Source of the DNA: Udaeobacter sp025935755
GTDB lineage: Bacteria > Verrucomicrobiota > Verrucomicrobiia > Chthoniobacterales > UBA10450
Reading direction: 5' to 3'
Assembly: GCA_036278715.1 (NCBI GenBank)
Contig: DASUKN010000004.1
Span: 62,001-126,000 of the forward strand
Length of the DNA: 64,000 nt
In this document: piece by piece, positions 7,005 to 15,414 of the stretch
Layout: every line of letters starts with the position of its first letter
Numbering within the stretch: the first letter of the stretch is position 1
The notes under the pieces: generated by a model
Seen by the model: only the letters and a program-made list of their open reading frames with translations
What the model was told of the DNA's origin: nothing
Database searches by the model: none
Program-made: the position numbers and the translations under genes

Positions 7005-8174
7005 TCAGCCGCTCGTTCCGATGGTTCGCAAATAAATTTCTTCCAGCCTGTGCGCCTGCTCTTGAAGATCAAAATCTTTTCGCACTGCGTCAGCGCCCGC
7101 GTGTGCGACACGCGAAAGGAAATCGGCATCTTGCGCGGCATCCAGCAAGGCTCGCGCTAATTCTGGATCATCATTCTCTGGTACCAGCACGCCGCTGACG
7201 CGGCTTTCGATCGCTTCGGGAATACCGCCGTGGTGGGTGGCAAACACCGGCAGCCCAGTGGCCATTGCTTCCAGCATCGAATTTGGAACGCCTTCTTGAT
7301 TTCCGTCGCGGCCGGTCTGGCTCGGGTGCAGAAAAGTGTGCGAGCGATAATAGATGTCACGCAATTGCTCCTGCGAGACGAAACCTGCGAACGAGACACG
7401 CTCCGCGATACCTAACTGGCGCGCGAGGTTTTGTAATTCGGCGAGCAAAGGCCCTTCGCCAGCAATGATCAGCGTGGCGTTTGGATGTTGCTTCGAGAAT
7501 GTTGAGAAAGCGCGAAGGGTGACCGGCAGACCTTTCTTTTCGATTAGTCGGCCCGCCTGAACGAATTGCCATTGGCCGTTATTCGGCACAGTTCGTTCTT
7601 GGAATGGGAATTCCTCCAGCGGAATTCCGGTACGCTGGATCTCAATCTTCTCCGGGGCGCAGCCCAGATCGATCAGGCCGCGGCGCAACGATTCTGACCT
7701 AACGAGAACGAGCGTTACTGCCTCCAGCATCTGTAGAGTCGCTTTCCGATAGGCCGGTTTATTCATGTCGACCATGACATCAGCCCCATGAAAGGAAACA
7801 ATCGATGGATTCTGCCACGCGCGAATCAGCGGCAGCAGATGCACAGCGATGTGGCCAAAGTAAATGTGCAAAAGACGCGCGCGTGTTTCAGTCAAAACGC
7901 TGAGCAATTCGCTGACTTCCGCATTTGAAATCTGCCACGGCTGATGGCGTAATTGGCGGAACCAAAATCGCCGGAGGACGTGCGTTCGCGGTTTGCGAAT
8001 GATGCGAACGCCTTCGAACGGATACCGGTGTTCATTTTCGCGCTTCTGCGCAATTATCACTGGATCGAATCGTTTGAGTCCGGTGATTTGCCGGTAGATA
8101 TGCAGCATCTCCGGTTTGAGAAACGTCGCGCAATAACAAGCGATGACCGGGCGTATGTCGGACTTAGTGCTCAA
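7005..8174 (-). CDS. Glycosyltransferase family 4 (GT-B fold)
   Basis: The 389-residue enzyme transfers a sugar from an activated donor, probably to an envelope glycan or small molecule. The N-terminal acceptor domain includes SFHGADVMV at about 150. The C-terminal Rossmann domain has FVQAGRLIEKKGLPVTLRAF (about 235), LIIAGEGPLLAEL, the RVSFAGFV stretch and the donor-binding EGVPNSMLEAMATGLPVFAT (E-x7-E type) at about 315. There is no signal peptide or membrane segment. It stands alone between repeat-filled gaps, so the substrate cannot be inferred. Confidence 0.88.
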   Translation of the reverse strand: MSTKSDIRPVIACYCATFLKPEMLHIYRQITGLKRFDPVIIAQKRENEHRYPFEGVRIIRKPRTHVLRRFWFRQLRHQPWQISNAEVSELLSVLTETRARLLHIYFGHIAVHLLPLIRAWQNPSIVSFHGADVMVDMNKPAYRKATLQMLEAVTLVLVRSESLRRGLIDLGCAPEKIEIQRTGIPLEEFPFQERTVPNNGQWQFVQAGRLIEKKGLPVTLRAFSTFSKQHPNATLIIAGEGPLLAELQNLARQLGIAERVSFAGFVSQEQLRDIYYRSHTFLHPSQTGRDGNQEGVPNSMLEAMATGLPVFATHHGGIPEAIESRVSGVLVPENDDPELARALLDAAQDADFLSRVAHAGADAVRKDFDLQEQAHRLEEIYLRTIGTSG

Positions 8175-8320
8175 TGCGCAAGATTAGACGCTCAGCGTTC
8201 CGCGTCCAACAGCAGCAAAGGATGCGAGCCGACTGGGTCCGCTTCTCCGCCCTTGCGAAGGGAGCAGGAGGGTGAGGGATGATTCCCTAAATTAACGGGC
8301 AAGTTTTTCGTTCAAACAAT

Positions 8321-8719
8321 TTAAACCGAAAATTGCTTACGCACTTCAGGAGACACGCGGACGGGCCGCCCGGTTTGCGCATTGATCGGACACCAGAGCG
8401 TCCGGGCCTTTGATAACAATTGTCCGTCGCTACTCCGGAACATTTCGGTGAACCGCTCAAAGGTGAGCCGGGTCGCTTTACCGACCCATGTGCGCAACAC
8501 AACTTCATCGCCCATGCACGCTGGTGCTTTGTAATCGATTTCGTGCCGTAACACTACCCATCCAATACCTTCCTGTGCTTCGCTGGCGGCGATGGTTTGC
8601 CAATGCGCCGTAGCAACTTCCTGGACCCATCGAAGATAAACGGTGTTGTTGACGTGATTCTGCCCATCAATGTCTCCGGGCTTCACTGATACAGTCGTTT
8701 CAAACGGAGTAGAGCACAT
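8321..8719 (-). CDS. Acyl-CoA thioesterase, hot-dog fold (YbgC/4HBT family)
   Basis: A 132-residue hot-dog thioesterase. The active-site region is VKPGDIDGQNHVNNTVYLRW near residue 12-30, and WVVLRHEIDYKAPACMGDEV follows, as in 4-hydroxybenzoyl-CoA/YbgC-type enzymes. The frame extends 64 codons further up but those codons translate a repeat (tcatcttgagcgaa...), so I start at the ATG at 8719, which has GAGGTGA about 11 bases upstream. It probably hydrolyses acyl- or aryl-CoA thioesters in the cytoplasm. The substrate is undetermined. Confidence 0.85.
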   Translation of the reverse strand: MCSTPFETTVSVKPGDIDGQNHVNNTVYLRWVQEVATAHWQTIAASEAQEGIGWVVLRHEIDYKAPACMGDEVVLRTWVGKATRLTFERFTEMFRSSDGQLLSKARTLWCPINAQTGRPVRVSPEVRKQFSV

Positions 8720-8907
8720 CGAATGAAAATTCACCTCAAAAACAGCGCTGTCATCTTGAGCGAATCCAAAGATCTCAGTTGTCTCTCCAAGTTTCTTCCG
8801 CGGCAAGGATTGCAGCCCGCGCTGCGCCTGGGCGGTTCGCAGCGATCGGCCTTTGCTTGAGTACGGCGCGACAAAGTGGCGTTGCTCTACAAACAAGAGA
8901 TGCAGCA

Positions 8908-9132
8908 TCAAAAAATGTTAAATCGTCGCATTAATTCCTGGCGGGCCTCCATCGCCTGCGCTGGATTCATCCGGCTGAGCACTTTTTCCCGGCGTTCACG
9001 ATCCATTGCCGCGAGCTCGCGCACGAGCTGATTGCGCTGTCTCCATTTTGCATATTTGGCACTGCCAATGCCGAGCGCAAGCAGTGCAGACACGATCCAG
9101 ACGGTGATGTCAGTCGAGGTGATGAGAAGCAT
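8908..9132 (-). CDS. Small single-pass membrane protein, unknown
   Basis: From ATG 9132 the 74-residue product has one hydrophobic segment (about residues 8-25, TVWIVSALLALGIGSAKYAKW) followed by a charged helical tail rich in R and E (ELAAMDRERREKVLSRMNPAQAMEARQELMRRF). A Shine-Dalgarno-like AAGGAGG lies about 20 bases upstream, too far to be ideal; an in-frame TTG at 9174 is the alternative start. No family recognised. It precedes the thioesterase on the same strand with a 188-base gap. Confidence 0.5.
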   Translation of the reverse strand: MLLITSTDITVWIVSALLALGIGSAKYAKWRQRNQLVRELAAMDRERREKVLSRMNPAQAMEARQELMRRFNIF

Positions 9133-9183
9133 AACGAGCGAAAAGCAACGTTCCTCCTTCGCAACAAAGTTCAAGCGGTACGC

Positions 9184-9290
9184 GGGGAGCGCGGCAACGC
9201 GCCCGCTGTGTCACGCGCATCGCGGGACACTCTGTGGAAAGGCTTTTCGGCGGGGCGCCAAAAAGAAGGGGCGAGGCGCCCGCGCTCCCC
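9184..9290. repeat. GGGGAGCGC...GCGCTCCCC inverted-repeat element
   Basis: It is bounded by ggggagcgc and gcgctcccc and holds internal inverse blocks (gcggcaacgcgcccgc, ggcgaggcgcccgc). It is another member of the family found at both pyr junctions. It separates two divergently oriented genes. Confidence 0.55.
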
Positions 9291-9346
9291 TGCCATTCCT
9301 CGTGAACCCGAGTTGACGTTCCCGACATGGGGCGGACATTTTCGCC

Positions 9347-10081
9347 ATGCCTGCCCGCGGCCTTAGCCTCTTGGCTGTATGCACTTCTATTTGCTTCGCT
9401 GCTGCCCAATTGAGTCGAGCTCAGGAGGCGACTTCGGCAAATCTTCCGGACCAATTCCAGACCGGCGAGATGATTCAAATTCACAAGCCGAAAAAGAAGA
9501 AGGGTACATCGAGCTCGAAAAGAATCGCAGCCGCTGCGATGGAAGATACTGCGCCTGTACCGGAGGAGATGCCGGCTTCGGAAGAAGTGCCAATGCAAAG
9601 CGCCCCGGCGGAAGAGAAAAAGGTCGAGCCCCACCCGAATAGCGCTTCAATGCCGCCACCTACTCACAAACCGGCGACTCTGACCGAGGAAGCGCATTCC
9701 ACTGAAGAGCCACCAGTGATTCCTGTGCATCACGAAAGGAAAGCCGGATCGAGAAAACGGTCGCGACCTGCTCGTGCGGTGCAGCAGTCGGAGGCGCGTA
9801 CCATCTCGGCGCCTGTGGCGATGTCGCTGTCGGTGGCACAGTCCATGGCTACCACTGCGCCGTTACCTGAGTACACCTACGAGATGAAACGCCGCAATCT
9901 CAGTGGGAGCGGCACTTGTGTGGTGACTGTTGACACGGCGACTGGAACAGTGACTGACGCAACGATGTCCCAAAGCACCGGCAATGCGTTACTAGACAAG
10001 CTCACTATTCAAACTTTCAAGAGCTGGCGATTCCAACCCGGTTCCGTTTCCCAGGTTCGGATACCGATCAGCTACGAATGA
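9347..10081 (+). CDS. Exported TonB C-terminal-domain protein
   Basis: The 244-residue protein starts with a signal peptide (GLSLLAVCTSICFAAAQLSRAQ), continues with a long low-complexity Pro/Glu/Lys linker (residues 45-150, including HKPKKKKGTSSSKR), and ends with a TonB-type domain from about 170: MKRRNLSGSGTCVVTVDTATG, then KSWRFQPG near the end. The linker-domain order resembles TonB, but the N-terminus looks cleavable rather than anchored and no ExbB/ExbD genes are near. It may be a TonB-like periplasmic adaptor of unknown partner. Confidence 0.75.
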   Translation: MPARGLSLLAVCTSICFAAAQLSRAQEATSANLPDQFQTGEMIQIHKPKKKKGTSSSKRIAAAAMEDTAPVPEEMPASEEVPMQSAPAEEKKVEPHPNSASMPPPTHKPATLTEEAHSTEEPPVIPVHHERKAGSRKRSRPARAVQQSEARTISAPVAMSLSVAQSMATTAPLPEYTYEMKRRNLSGSGTCVVTVDTATGTVTDATMSQSTGNALLDKLTIQTFKSWRFQPGSVSQVRIPISYE

Positions 10082-10111
10082 GATGAATCCGGTTCGAATT
10101 CGGGCGGTTTA

Positions 10112-10597
10112 TCATGCATCCCATTCATCGACGATCTCGCCATCGATCTCATAATCAACGGTCGTCGATTTGTTAGTATGCAGTCTGATGGTCGCCTCCA
10201 GAGCGCCTTTCACGAGTTCTTGAATGGCAGCGGTATTGTTGAGGTAGCGATAAGCGTCACCGGTGAAACGAACAATTACCTTTCGGCCATTTCGCCGCAA
10301 ACCGCGATAATACATGTAGAGAGGCTGCGCACCTTCGTGTTGCGACGTAGAACTGATGGTATCGGGAAAAAACGGCGCTGAAAAATCCTTGTTCGGGCAT
10401 TGCGACGACAATGTAAGTAATCCCCATACGACGCCTTCCAGCGTTTTGAAGTCGCCGGGGATGGTTGTTTGGAGAAGAAAATCTCTACCTGTATCAGCGA
10501 ACCGTTGAGAGTGCGGTAAAACGACCTTCGTATCTGCCAGCGAGGTAATCACTGGACAAATGACAATCAATATGGCTGCGGCTATGCGAGTGTTCAT
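10112..10597 (-). CDS. Hypothetical exported protein
   Basis: The 161-residue product (start MNTRIAAAILIVICPVI) has a clear signal peptide ending near SLADTK. The mature part contains QPLYMYYRGLRRNGRKVIVRF and ends acidic (YEIDGEIVDEWDA). I recognise no domain. It is followed by a 48-base gap from another exported protein read from the same strand (10646), so the two may be co-transcribed with that gene first. An upstream ATG five codons earlier is the alternative start. Confidence 0.65.
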   Translation of the reverse strand: MNTRIAAAILIVICPVITSLADTKVVLPHSQRFADTGRDFLLQTTIPGDFKTLEGVVWGLLTLSSQCPNKDFSAPFFPDTISSTSQHEGAQPLYMYYRGLRRNGRKVIVRFTGDAYRYLNNTAAIQELVKGALEATIRLHTNKSTTVDYEIDGEIVDEWDA

Positions 10598-10645
10598 AGA
10601 CCTAACCAACAACCTAACCAGTTCGTCGCCAATTTCCGGAGGAGA

Positions 10646-11074
10646 CTATAAGGCTGGCGCCGAGCCGATCACAAAAGGAGCTTGAACCTGAAGACTGGAA
10701 GTCTCGGGATAGATGTTTAAACAGCCGAACCGAATGTCCAGTACCGCCTGCCTGGTGGGCAGATTCGGGACAGTCCAATCGAAATATTGAATCCTCGGAT
10801 TACGCTGCTCACTAATCATGGTGTAGATCGTTTTCCCCCCGTCGAGCGACAGGAGAACCTCCGTCTCGCACATCGAGAGGTCCACGTTTGGGAAGTTTGC
10901 CGTCCATTGAATTCTCACGACCTGGCCAGGCTGCAAAGTCTGGCCAGGTCTCGGCGAGATCAGTTTTGCTCCATATTTCGGTTTGTCGCTCTGCGCCGTT
11001 GCGGTTCCAGGCAGTTGTGGAGTTAAAACAGCTGTCAGCGCGAACAGGGCTGGAATTAGTCGGTGGAGCTTCAT
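10646..11074 (-). CDS. Exported Ig-like/jelly-roll hypothetical protein
   Basis: From ATG 11074 the 142-residue protein has a signal peptide (MKLHRLIPALFALTAVL) and a compact beta-rich mature domain: KLISPRPGQTLQPGQVVRIQW, then DLSMCETEVLLSLDGGKTIYT and FDWTVPNLPTRQAVLDIRFGC. The 'gaze at P-G-x-T-l-x-P-G, then L-S-x-D-G-G-x-T' pattern resembles small extracellular Ig-like or Ser/Thr-rich anchor domains. Two cysteines (about residues 68 and 115) could form a disulfide. The function is unknown. Confidence 0.65.
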   Translation of the reverse strand: MKLHRLIPALFALTAVLTPQLPGTATAQSDKPKYGAKLISPRPGQTLQPGQVVRIQWTANFPNVDLSMCETEVLLSLDGGKTIYTMISEQRNPRIQYFDWTVPNLPTRQAVLDIRFGCLNIYPETSSLQVQAPFVIGSAPAL

Positions 11075-11142
11075 TCTCTTAGTCCATCCGAGTGGCGGTT
11101 GATTGTCAATCACAGTTTGCGCCGCAAGAACTTGCTAATTTG

Positions 11143-11817
11143 TCATTTCTTACGCCGGCGTCTTGTTCTGTGTCCAACCATTTCCCCGCGCATCGTTCGC
11201 CGATCGACTCGCGTGAGATTTTTTGCCATTGCGGGTATTAATAATGAAATGTGCGGAATGTCGCAGAGATGTTCAGCGATAAACCAGATGGGTTTGTCCG
11301 TGGTCATCCAATGGCGATCATCGAATCGTGTCAGGTTCACCGGGCGCGAGTAGCGGCGCAAGGTTCGTTCGCCGCGCAGATTAAAGTAAATGTGGAAGTA
11401 ACTCATCGCCAGCTCGCGCAGGGTGCGGTAAACAGGTTCGCGATAACGGCAACCCGTGAAATTGGATTTTGCCACCGCGCCCCAGTGGCCGCGCACTTTG
11501 AAGATCGCAACGACATGATCGGTGTCCTGTTCTGCTTCCAGATCAAAGATCAATGGTGGGAACCCGATTATGCGCAACGCGGCCGCAGCGAAAATTCCAC
11601 CATCGAGACAGGACGCGACCCGGTCACGCAGAACTTTTTTCGGCGAGCGCGCGTCGTAGCTGAGATTGTACGGCAGGTCGTCGAGAAATTTCTGAATGCC
11701 GGCCGGCGACTTCAATGAGCGCAGCTTTCGCAGTTCTGATGGGGTGAACCCGAAATTACGTGTACCTCCCACGAGAAGAACTCCAATACTCTGCCGAAGA
11801 CTTAAGAAGAAGCCCAA
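11143..11817 (-). CDS. Transglutaminase-like cysteine protein, uncharacterised
   Basis: The 224-residue cytosolic-looking protein has an apparent papain/transglutaminase-type core: Cys70 in RVASCLDGGIFAAAALRI, His101 in AEQDTDHVVAIFKVRGHWG, and a following Ser/Asn turn (KSNFTGCRYREPVY). The C-terminus is very basic (RTMRGEMVGHRTRRRRKK). The start is TTG at 11817; a GTG at 11772 is possible. The family normally cleaves or crosslinks amide bonds, but the third catalytic residue is not evident and no partner gene is adjacent. Confidence 0.6.
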   Translation of the reverse strand: MGFFLSLRQSIGVLLVGGTRNFGFTPSELRKLRSLKSPAGIQKFLDDLPYNLSYDARSPKKVLRDRVASCLDGGIFAAAALRIIGFPPLIFDLEAEQDTDHVVAIFKVRGHWGAVAKSNFTGCRYREPVYRTLRELAMSYFHIYFNLRGERTLRRYSRPVNLTRFDDRHWMTTDKPIWFIAEHLCDIPHISLLIPAMAKNLTRVDRRTMRGEMVGHRTRRRRKK

Positions 11818-12124
11818 AGTCGATTAAACCACGAGCTCCCATAACCATCACTGAAAAGGTGAAAGCGACGCGAGGACGCAGCGCACTCCCAAACCTTACG
11901 CGAAATAGAATTGTACCTAACCATTTTGCACGGTAATGCTTTGGGATTGCCCTGCCAGCAACAGCTTCGCGCAGCGATGCGTGGCGCCCGCGTGCTCGCG
12001 TCGCAACCCTGTGTCATCTCGCCGTGCTGCGCGCTGTCCTTCGCGCATCTGACGTGCGCAAGGCGCCACAGATCCGAATTGGCTGAAAAAGCGCAGGCTA
12101 TATCTGTGTTTGAGCTTCGCTCGG
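11818..12124. other. Gene-free stretch
   Basis: These 307 bases between two minus-strand genes show no convincing frame. I see only weak dyads (for example gcgcagcgatgcgtggcgc) and no clear promoter or terminator. Short frames through it have the composition of noise. Confidence 0.5.
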
Positions 12125-13336
12125 CTATTTAGGAGCCGCTGCTGCGAAATTGACGATGTTGAGATTAAGCGGGAACTGGCGCTGGCGCGATTCGGGTTTC
12201 GTAATTCGTCCTTTGCCCCAGTCGCCTGCGAGAGCTGGCGCCGCCTCGAATGCGGCGATGTCTATTTGTCCCGCAAAATCAAAAGTGTTGATGAGGTAAG
12301 GAAGTCCGTCGGCAGCCATTGGGGATGAGCTATTCATAATGTGGAAGTGAAGATGCGGAGCAGAGGTGTTTCCTGTGTTTCCCAGTTTTCCCAAAACAGC
12401 GCCTCTTTTTACCGAATCACCTGGACGGACCTTGACGGAGCCTTTCTGCAGGTGCGCATAGAAAGCGAAATGCCCGCCACCAAGATCGAGGACCACGTGA
12501 TTGCCATCCACGGTTTCGATGGTGATCGAACTCGGTTCGGGCAGGCGACCGGGAACCTGGTCATCGAGATTGTTCAGCACGCTAACGACTTTGGCATCGG
12601 CCACGGCCAGAACGTCTGCGCCGTAATCGTTGTAATTGCGAACGTCGTTCTCGGGGCCGTGAACAAGACGCCCCTGTTCGTCGAGGCGCATCCAATCAAT
12701 GGCGAATCGTTGTGAGTCGTACAGCGCACCGTTAACACTTTGGACGGAACCACGATGAGTAATATCCGGGTTACAGCAACCGTTGGCGGCGACCCAGCCG
12801 GGCCCGGCGAGTGGCGGACCGATGACAACTGGCTTTGCGTCCGCGACTTTCAACGGCGCGACCACGTAATCCAGAGGTGCCGGTTTTGCGGGTCCGGGGT
12901 TGGGCGCGCCAGTCAGATAGAGATGATGTTCGAGTAGCTTGGGAATTTCAGCGGGGCTTTTGAAGGTAAGTTCGATGTAGAAAAGACGGCCTGCATTAGG
13001 CTCGATGGTGGCGTCGGTAGCGGGCTGTGGAGCGAGAGTTCGCAAACGTTTCACAAGCTCGGCGTCGGAAAAACTACTGACGACCTGAGATTCGCGTGGG
13101 CCGGCCAACACCTCGATCTTATGAAGCGCAGCCGGAACTAACTTCGTATTGGTAAGCCGCAATTCGTAGACGACATGGTAGGCGCCATCCGTCCCGAGGA
13201 CTGGGTGAGCTTCCGGTGAAAGCGTCGAGGCGATCACGGGTGTAAAAACATCGCCAGAAGCGCCAGCCTGCGCAGAAGCAGAGTTCAACCCAATCAGTGC
13301 GACGACGCAGAAAGATGCGAAACGAAGAATGTGCAT
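12125..13336 (-). CDS. M23-family metallopeptidase, exported
   Basis: The 403-residue protein has a signal peptide (RFASFCVVALIGLNSASAQA), an N-terminal beta domain, then an LytM/M23 zinc-peptidase domain. The zinc-ligand region is THRGSVQSVN...RFAIDWMRLD at about 215-240, a glycine/DG region follows (LDLGGGHFAFYAHLQKGSVK), and the HLHFHI motif sits at about residue 350. Members cut peptidoglycan cross-bridges or act as degenerate activators; the metal residues look present here. A related cell-wall hydrolase gene (NlpC/P60) follows in the same direction on its upstream side. Confidence 0.88.
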   Translation of the reverse strand: MHILRFASFCVVALIGLNSASAQAGASGDVFTPVIASTLSPEAHPVLGTDGAYHVVYELRLTNTKLVPAALHKIEVLAGPRESQVVSSFSDAELVKRLRTLAPQPATDATIEPNAGRLFYIELTFKSPAEIPKLLEHHLYLTGAPNPGPAKPAPLDYVVAPLKVADAKPVVIGPPLAGPGWVAANGCCNPDITHRGSVQSVNGALYDSQRFAIDWMRLDEQGRLVHGPENDVRNYNDYGADVLAVADAKVVSVLNNLDDQVPGRLPEPSSITIETVDGNHVVLDLGGGHFAFYAHLQKGSVKVRPGDSVKRGAVLGKLGNTGNTSAPHLHFHIMNSSSPMAADGLPYLINTFDFAGQIDIAAFEAAPALAGDWGKGRITKPESRQRQFPLNLNIVNFAAAAPK

Positions 13337-13396
13337 ATTGTTTTAACAGATTCTAATAAGACGAACGAATCGCCAAGATCCAAATGGCCTAACGAA

Positions 13397-13873
13397 TTAC
13401 AACCCCATTGGGTGCCTCGCATCAAAACCGCGCGGCGGGCGATACGCCGCATACCAACGCGGCGCCCATTTGCCGGTGTAACGATCGAACGGTGTGGTGT
13501 CGAGCCGCAGCCCCGCGATCACTGCGAATGTGTGACCCTCGCGCGCGTAAATGGTGATCCATTTGCCGGCGCCGCGCTCGCCGTAGCTGCGAAACTCGGT
13601 TGAGCTCATCGGCGTGCTGATTAAGCCAGCCGCTGCCAGAACATAGGAGACCGTGCCGGAACAATCGTAGCCGTGATCATCGAATGATTTGTGGCCGCCA
13701 CCGTAACGATATGGCTTTGATCGAAGTTGGTTGGCCGCCCAGATCGCGCGTTTGACCTGCAGCGGCGCGTTCTTCGGTGCGGCGGCTTTCCCAAACCTGA
13801 GACGCGCAACTTTGCCCGACACGACAGGTCCGGAACTCGGAAAAAGATCGGCCGACGCGGCTGGAACGATCAA
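13397..13873 (-). CDS. NlpC/P60-family peptidase, exported; start codon uncertain
   Basis: From TTG 13873 the product has 158 residues. Catalytic Cys71 lies in HGYDCSGTVSYVL and His113 in REGHTFAVIAG, the NlpC/P60 order, with KPYRYGGGH just before. Members hydrolyse gamma-D-Glu-diaminopimelate bonds in the wall. The TTG start would miss most of a signal peptide: the same frame upstream reads KRQILLAVIIFGLIVPAASA, preceded by GGAGGA at about 13927-13932 with ideal spacing to an ATC at 13921, yet no ATG/GTG/TTG exists between the upstream stop and 13873. Either a rare start or a sequence error is likely. Confidence 0.8.
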   Translation of the reverse strand: MIVPAASADLFPSSGPVVSGKVARLRFGKAAAPKNAPLQVKRAIWAANQLRSKPYRYGGGHKSFDDHGYDCSGTVSYVLAAAGLISTPMSSTEFRSYGERGAGKWITIYAREGHTFAVIAGLRLDTTPFDRYTGKWAPRWYAAYRPPRGFDARHPMGL

Positions 13874-14050
13874 TCCGAAGATGATGACGGCTAATAGGAT
13901 TTGACGCTTGACCGGATAGATAAATTCCTCCGGGTCCGTCTTCTACAAAACGAAAGCGGCGGATGAAAAGAAAAAAGTTTTACAAAAGGTGGATCGTCTT
14001 GTCCTCAAGGCTGCTTCCTCTGTTTAAAACGAAAATGCGAGAAGATCAGA

Positions 14051-14163
14051 GGTGGATCGGCTTCTCCGAAGCCGATGTTAACACGATGGAGATCAGCCGC
14101 AAAAATGCAGACATTAGGCGGCGAAGCCGCCTTTCCAACGCGTTGAGGACAACGCGTTCCACC
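14051..14163 (+). repeat. GGTGGA...TCCACC interspersed element, copy 2
   Basis: It begins ggtggatcggcttctccg, has an inner hairpin GGCGGC-gaa-GCCGCC, and ends caacgcgttgaggacaacgcgttccacc. The ends match copies at 6125-6248 and 49940-50018. A partial sibling ggtggatcgtcttgtcctcaag lies just upstream at about 13988. Confidence 0.65.
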
Positions 14164-14190
14164 AATTGAATTGTGTGATAGACTGCCAGC

Positions 14191-14784
14191 ATGCTCCGCG
14201 CGATCGCGTTGCCCGTGATTTTTATTACGGGCGCGATGATTGCATTTGCCGGCGATGAATCGAGCAATTCCGAGGAACCCGGCGAGTTCGACATTGAGCC
14301 GCCGATTTTAAAGCAAAATCTTTCGGACGAACTCGCCGAGACCGCGACACCCGACGGGGATGTTGCACGGTGTGAAAAAAAACTGGAGCGCGCGAAACGA
14401 AACGCGGCCGGCGCGGAGCGCCTTTGGAAAATCGGCGTGCTGGCGAAAGTGGAGGTGGAGCAGCGAGCGTTGAAGGCGATCAAGTGCGAAGCTGAACTCG
14501 CAAGCGCTCGAGTCGTCCGAGCGAAGGGAACAGTGGCCGAGCAGGAATCCCGCGTCGCGTCTGGTGAAGCCACGAAACAAGAGTTGGAAGTCGCGAAAAC
14601 AGCGCTAGCCGAATTGATCGAAGCCGAGCAAAAAGCAATAGCAAAGCGCGAGGGCGCCGAGCTTGAATTTGCCGAAGCGAACCTGCGTCGTCAGCAAAGA
14701 TTGCTGAAGCTCGGTAGCGCCCACAGATCCGACGTCACCAATGCCGAAGAAAAACTCGCCGAACTCAAAGCGCCGAAGAATTGA
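14191..14784 (+). CDS. Exported coiled-coil protein, unknown
   Basis: The 197-residue protein has a signal peptide (MLRAIALPVIFITGAMIAFAG), a short acidic region, then a long predicted coiled coil rich in A, E, K and R from about residue 55 to the end (AEQESRVASGEATKQELEVAK). The repeating LE(R/K)AKxxxxxAExLxKxGxLxKxEVE spacing is reminiscent of the alpha-helical hairpins in TolC or membrane-fusion proteins, but no lipoyl or beta-barrel part is present. Its 3' end lies in a duplicated segment shared with the ggt tail region. Confidence 0.6.
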   Translation: MLRAIALPVIFITGAMIAFAGDESSNSEEPGEFDIEPPILKQNLSDELAETATPDGDVARCEKKLERAKRNAAGAERLWKIGVLAKVEVEQRALKAIKCEAELASARVVRAKGTVAEQESRVASGEATKQELEVAKTALAELIEAEQKAIAKREGAELEFAEANLRRQQRLLKLGSAHRSDVTNAEEKLAELKAPKN

Positions 14785-14908
14785 TACAATCGAAAATTGC
14801 AGGGCGTTTGTGCCAAACCCCGAAAGCATTCGGGGCTGACACAGACCCCCTGCAAGCGGATTTAGCAGCCGGCTGCCACCCGGTGTTTGCGTGATTCGCC
14901 TGCGCTGG
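14761..14908. repeat. Segmental duplication, copy A (tail of coiled-coil gene plus ggt tail remnant)
   Basis: This stretch aligns along its length with 15265-15414: both begin at the end of a reading frame (ctcaa.gcgc.gaagaattgata), pass through agggcgtttgtg..aaac, and end at a ggt C-terminal segment. They differ mainly in the central hairpin (CCCCGAAAGCATTCGGGG here; a different stem in copy B). Confidence 0.7.
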
Positions 14909-14930
14909 CCGAAGCTTCGCGAACGAAAAT
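14862..14930 (-). pseudogene. Remnant of a gamma-glutamyltransferase C-terminus
   Basis: Read on the minus strand this encodes GESRKHRVAAGC then TAA, matching the true ggt ending (SESRKDGMAAGY) at 15368 onward. Farther upstream the similarity fades after about 70 bases. It is part of duplication copy A and cannot make a functional enzyme. Confidence 0.5.
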
Positions 14931-15264
14931 GTCTCGAACAAATTTGCACGAAGTGCTTTTGGAGTGCGATGCCTCTTCGCATCGCGCGGCGGAACTGTCG
15001 CGCGTCAATCAATTCCGTGAGCGGGTGCATGCGCGGATCGCATCCAAAGACGTTTCAGTCTCAAGGCATTGAAGCCCGCGCGTGGATGCGTTCCGGCTGC
15101 GCTCCGGAGATGGCGTGGTAATCGACGTGCCAACGCGCGATCACGCCTTCTCAGCGAAACTCGTTGATCGACCGACGACAGTCACTGCGCTGAGGACCGC
15201 GCACGCTACAGTGTCCTCTCGCCTCAGCGGATTCTGCTGTAGTGTCCGCTGTCCTCAGCGGACC
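14909..15264. other. Gene-free DNA with 31-bp hairpin repeat units
   Basis: Between the two duplicated blocks I see no supported gene. The right part (15188-15261) holds one full 31-bp unit (attctgctgtagtgtccgct... at 15231-15261), the tail of another just before it, and an inverted partial unit at 15188-15211. The unit is the same as the triple tandem at 17713-17805. Confidence 0.5.
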
Positions 15265-15414
15265 GAGCTCAAGGCGCTGAAGAATTGATACGATCAAAAA
15301 TCGTAGGGCGTTTGTGTCAAACGCCGATCAAGCGTCCGGCGTCTAACAGAGACGCCTGCAAACGGATTCAGTATCCGGCTGCCATTCCGTCCTTGCGTGA
15401 TTCGCTCGCACCGA
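15265..15414. repeat. Segmental duplication, copy B
   Basis: This copy runs from gagctcaaggcgctgaagaa to the first 47 bases of the ggt 3' end. It matches 14761-14908, and its left end preserves the last codons of the coiled-coil frame (ELKALKN, stop). It abuts and includes the intact ggt stop codon at 15368. Confidence 0.7.
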
